Below are positions 62,000 through 64,000 of a stretch of 64,000 nucleotides of DNA, piece after piece. The notes beneath the pieces are model-generated. The model was not told the DNA's origin. It searched no databases and saw only the letters and a list, made by a program, of their open reading frames with translations. Origin of the DNA: Saccopteryx bilineata. Lineage: Eukaryota; Chordata; Mammalia; Chiroptera; Emballonuridae. The stretch lies in the NCBI RefSeq assembly GCF_036850765.1, contig NC_089498.1, positions 49,899,795 through 49,963,794 on the forward strand. Reading direction: 5' to 3'. A program made the translations under genes and the position numbers. Numbering within the stretch: the first letter of the stretch is position 1; every line of letters starts with the position of its first letter.

Positions 62000-63145
62000 A
62001 AGCTATAAGTAAAGCAAATGTCTTTTTTAATGTTATTGAATCTGAGCAATCAGGGTCACAACTGATAAGAGGAATGGAGGGAGAAGGCCCACTCTGACCA
62101 GTCTCTTTTGAACTCTGATTCTGGCTTTATGCCCCATTTCTCAGGCAGAGCCCAGAACATGAACAGCTTTTCCAAGAAAGAATACTGATTTGATTTTTCT
62201 TTCTAAAAGATCTGAGCCCTGCTCGGTATTATGAATTCAGGCTGACTCTACCACTGACCTTCCCACTACTCAGCCATTCTCCAGAGTCTTGAAACAGACA
62301 AGTTCCATTCAATAATCTCAGCCAGTCCAAGGAAGGAAATGATCATAGAAGCATCCGGAAGTTTTCTTAATACACATGTTTCTGACCTTGACCAGATCAG
62401 TACTCTAAAAGCCATTCAGCTTGTTCCCAGAAAGTTGCCTAATGCTCCCTTGTTAGACTTTAGTGGATGAAGCCATCCTAATGAATTTCATGTACAGGCA
62501 TGAATATTGAGACGTTAGCACCCACCAAGGAAAGTAGCTGCTGCAGTGATTGATGCTTGACTGAGCATCCTGGAGGATGAATGGTGCCCTGCAGGTCAGC
62601 AACAAGTGTTGGGTTCATCCCGGTTACCCAGATAGATGGTCCTAGCATCTAGCAACAATGCTTCTGACTGCTGCCTTCTGAATATCCCAGCCAACAAGGG
62701 GCAGATGGAGGTGAAATAGACTTATCCATCTCTTGGCTTTGTGTGCAGGGAAAACCTTCAGGTCCTTGGTTTTAATTAATCGATAATCCTTTGAGGCTAA
62801 CCAGAAAGATCCTTAAAAGGGAAGCTTATCCATAACAGCATTGGACACACCATAAGTGATCTAAATATTTTCACAATAAGATTGACAAACCAAGGAATAG
62901 CTTTTCTTGCTCTTAAGAAGACTATGAGGAAGATTTTTCTCTTTAATAACAGAGAGTGGCAAGAAAGGGGAGTTCAGAGGCTTGGTAATGTGTTCGGAGA
63001 AAGCTCTGGGTACCACCTGAAGATGGAAAGCTGACAGAAAAGGGAGGAAATAAGCAAAACCAATGGTCAGAATTGTCCAGTGTCTAGAAATCTATTCGGT
63101 GAATCAACATTTAATTATATAAATGAAAGGGAACGCTGATAATAA
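62000..63145. other. Intronic sequence, nothing recognised
   Basis: Non-repetitive by eye, with no exon showing splice borders. Confidence 0.5.
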
Positions 63146-63149
63146 AAAC

Positions 63150-63270
63150 TAAAGCTCCAACAAATTAAGTGACTTTTCCAAAGCCACAAAAATGTGTGGC
63201 AGAAGTAGGTCATGAACTCTAGGATTTCTGAGTCCAGAGCAAGTCCTCTTCCCCTAATACTCTGATAGCT
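63150..63270 (-). repeat. MIR fragment
   Basis: attaagtgacttttccaaag and tgaactctaggatttctgag follow the antisense MIR order. Confidence 0.6.
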
Positions 63271-63407
63271 GTCCTACAGCTGTTGTTGTGTTGAATACAT
63301 CATTCAGAAGAAAATAACAGAAACTGTTATGATTTGGGAAATTTCATTGAATTGGCCAAATAACAACAATTAGTAATAATAATAGAGTAAGAAACAAAAA
63401 AGCATAC

Positions 63408-63519
63408 CATCTAGCAGGGTGCCAAAGTGTATAGCCTGCAAATATTCCTTCTCTCGCATAAAACCTTTAAGGGGAGTGGCCCAGCCTTCACTCAAAACTT
63501 GGACCCACTGAAGATCCAG
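63408..63519 (-). CDS. PAPSS2: PAPSS2 exon, start of the sulfurylase domain
   Basis: This 112-bp exon starts CTG GAT CTT CAG after ..tattttgcag and encodes residues 252-288 ([37 protein letters not shown]), plus one base, before the donor gtatgc. It opens the ATP sulfurylase half. Ala-Ile and Gly replace human Val-Met and Asp in the LQVMHFD stretch. The donor corresponds to the site that in human gives the 614-residue form. Confidence 0.96.
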
Positions 63520-63974
63520 CTGCAAAATAGGAAGGAAAAGCAGGTGAACATTTCCATCAGCTCTGTTGCTCAGCCATCTGGCCCCGGGCAATCTTTTCTT
63601 ATCCATTTGACAGGAAGAAGAAGGAAGAAACTTTTATGTCTTTAGTGTTCCCATATGTTATGCTGACCCATGATCTTGGGGCCAGATAAGTTGGAGTCTA
63701 GAACTTTCCTACAGGGGAGTGGTGAAAACATTTCAAATTGAGATGATTTATTTGAATACTTCAGGCTGTCGCTTTCCTTATGGTATGCAACTGTGTTGAA
63801 CATTCACTGTTCATTCTTTTCTTTTCCCCACAAAAATTCTGGTTTGGCTATAATTCTTCACCAAATGTACTATTTAGTTGACTGAATTGGGCAAACCACT
63901 GACTCTGAAATAAAATTCCCAATTTCTTAGCATGGGAATCTATTCACCAATGCCAGTCAATGTACAGTCTAAAC
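63520..63974 (-). other. PAPSS2 intron, partial
   Basis: Intronic sequence upstream of the exon, running toward the window edge. Nothing else is recognised. Confidence 0.5.
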
Positions 63975-64000
63975 CAGGTGTAGTCAACCTTTTTATTCCT
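63975..64000. mobile_element. hAT end, cut by the window edge
   Basis: The last bases caggtgtagtcaacctttt resemble the terminus of a hAT family with TAGTCAACCTTTTTA ends. Only one end is in view. Confidence 0.45.

Larger units (their letters stand above)
51070..63407 (-). other. PAPSS2 large intron
   Basis: This 12.3-kb intron contains hAT elements (51230, 59385), SINEs (52574, 56238, 58462, 58685), a split ancient LTR with a nested L1 and mariner (53503-54330), and several MIRs. Stretches 52955-53500, 54335-55220, 55345-56237, 56417-57520, 57925-58460, 59660-60080 and 60305-61750 show no gene or nameable repeat. Confidence 0.55.

Overview
This is a mammalian nuclear window that holds the 3' halves of two convergent genes. 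ATAD1 (Msp1-family AAA ATPase) is on the + strand: its last six coding exons lie between 1575 and 19387. PAPSS2 (PAPS synthase 2) is on the - strand: its last six coding exons lie between 63519 and 38840. Both genes are identified from exon-level protein matches with consensus splice sites and agreeing intron phases. The convergent pairing matches the known ATAD1-PAPSS2 neighbourhood beside PTEN on human 10q23. The start of ATAD1 (membrane anchor) and the start of PAPSS2 (APS kinase domain) lie outside the window.

The organism is almost certainly a bat. About twenty copies of VES-type tRNA-derived SINEs are present, with the head GCCCTGGCC..GGTTCGATTCC..CCAGGGC. A second, modular tRNA-SINE family (head GCCTGACCAGG..GGTGGCGCAGTGGATAGAG) resembles the Rhin-1 SINEs described from horseshoe-bat relatives, so a rhinolophoid bat is my inference. 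Many hAT insertions with clean 8-bp target duplications also fit a bat genome.

Layout. 1-21.3 kb: ATAD1 exons, SINE-rich introns, a foldback hAT MITE, a broken COX20 retrocopy, and the ATAD1 3'UTR. 21.3-36.7 kb: intergenic, with an old L1 fragment, a 52-bp hAT remnant, a Tc1/mariner MITE, one arm of a 150-bp inverted duplication, a full-length L1 (26941-33688) carrying two SINEs, the other arm of the inverted duplication, and an ERV solo LTR. 36.7-64 kb: PAPSS2 3'UTR, exons and introns, with more SINEs, several hAT elements, an ancient LTR split by nested insertions, and MIRs.

The two host genes do not act in one pathway. ATAD1 extracts mislocalised tail-anchored proteins from mitochondrial and peroxisomal membranes, and PAPSS2 makes the sulfate donor PAPS. 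No prokaryotic-style system, CRISPR array or new protein-coding operon is present. The most interesting content is transposon biology: a 52-bp hAT insertion, Buster-type target sites, nested insertions that can be ordered by their target duplications, a near-intact L1 broken only by a SINE, and a nearly identical inverted duplication 8 kb apart. A lineage difference in PAPSS2 alternative splicing is also visible.
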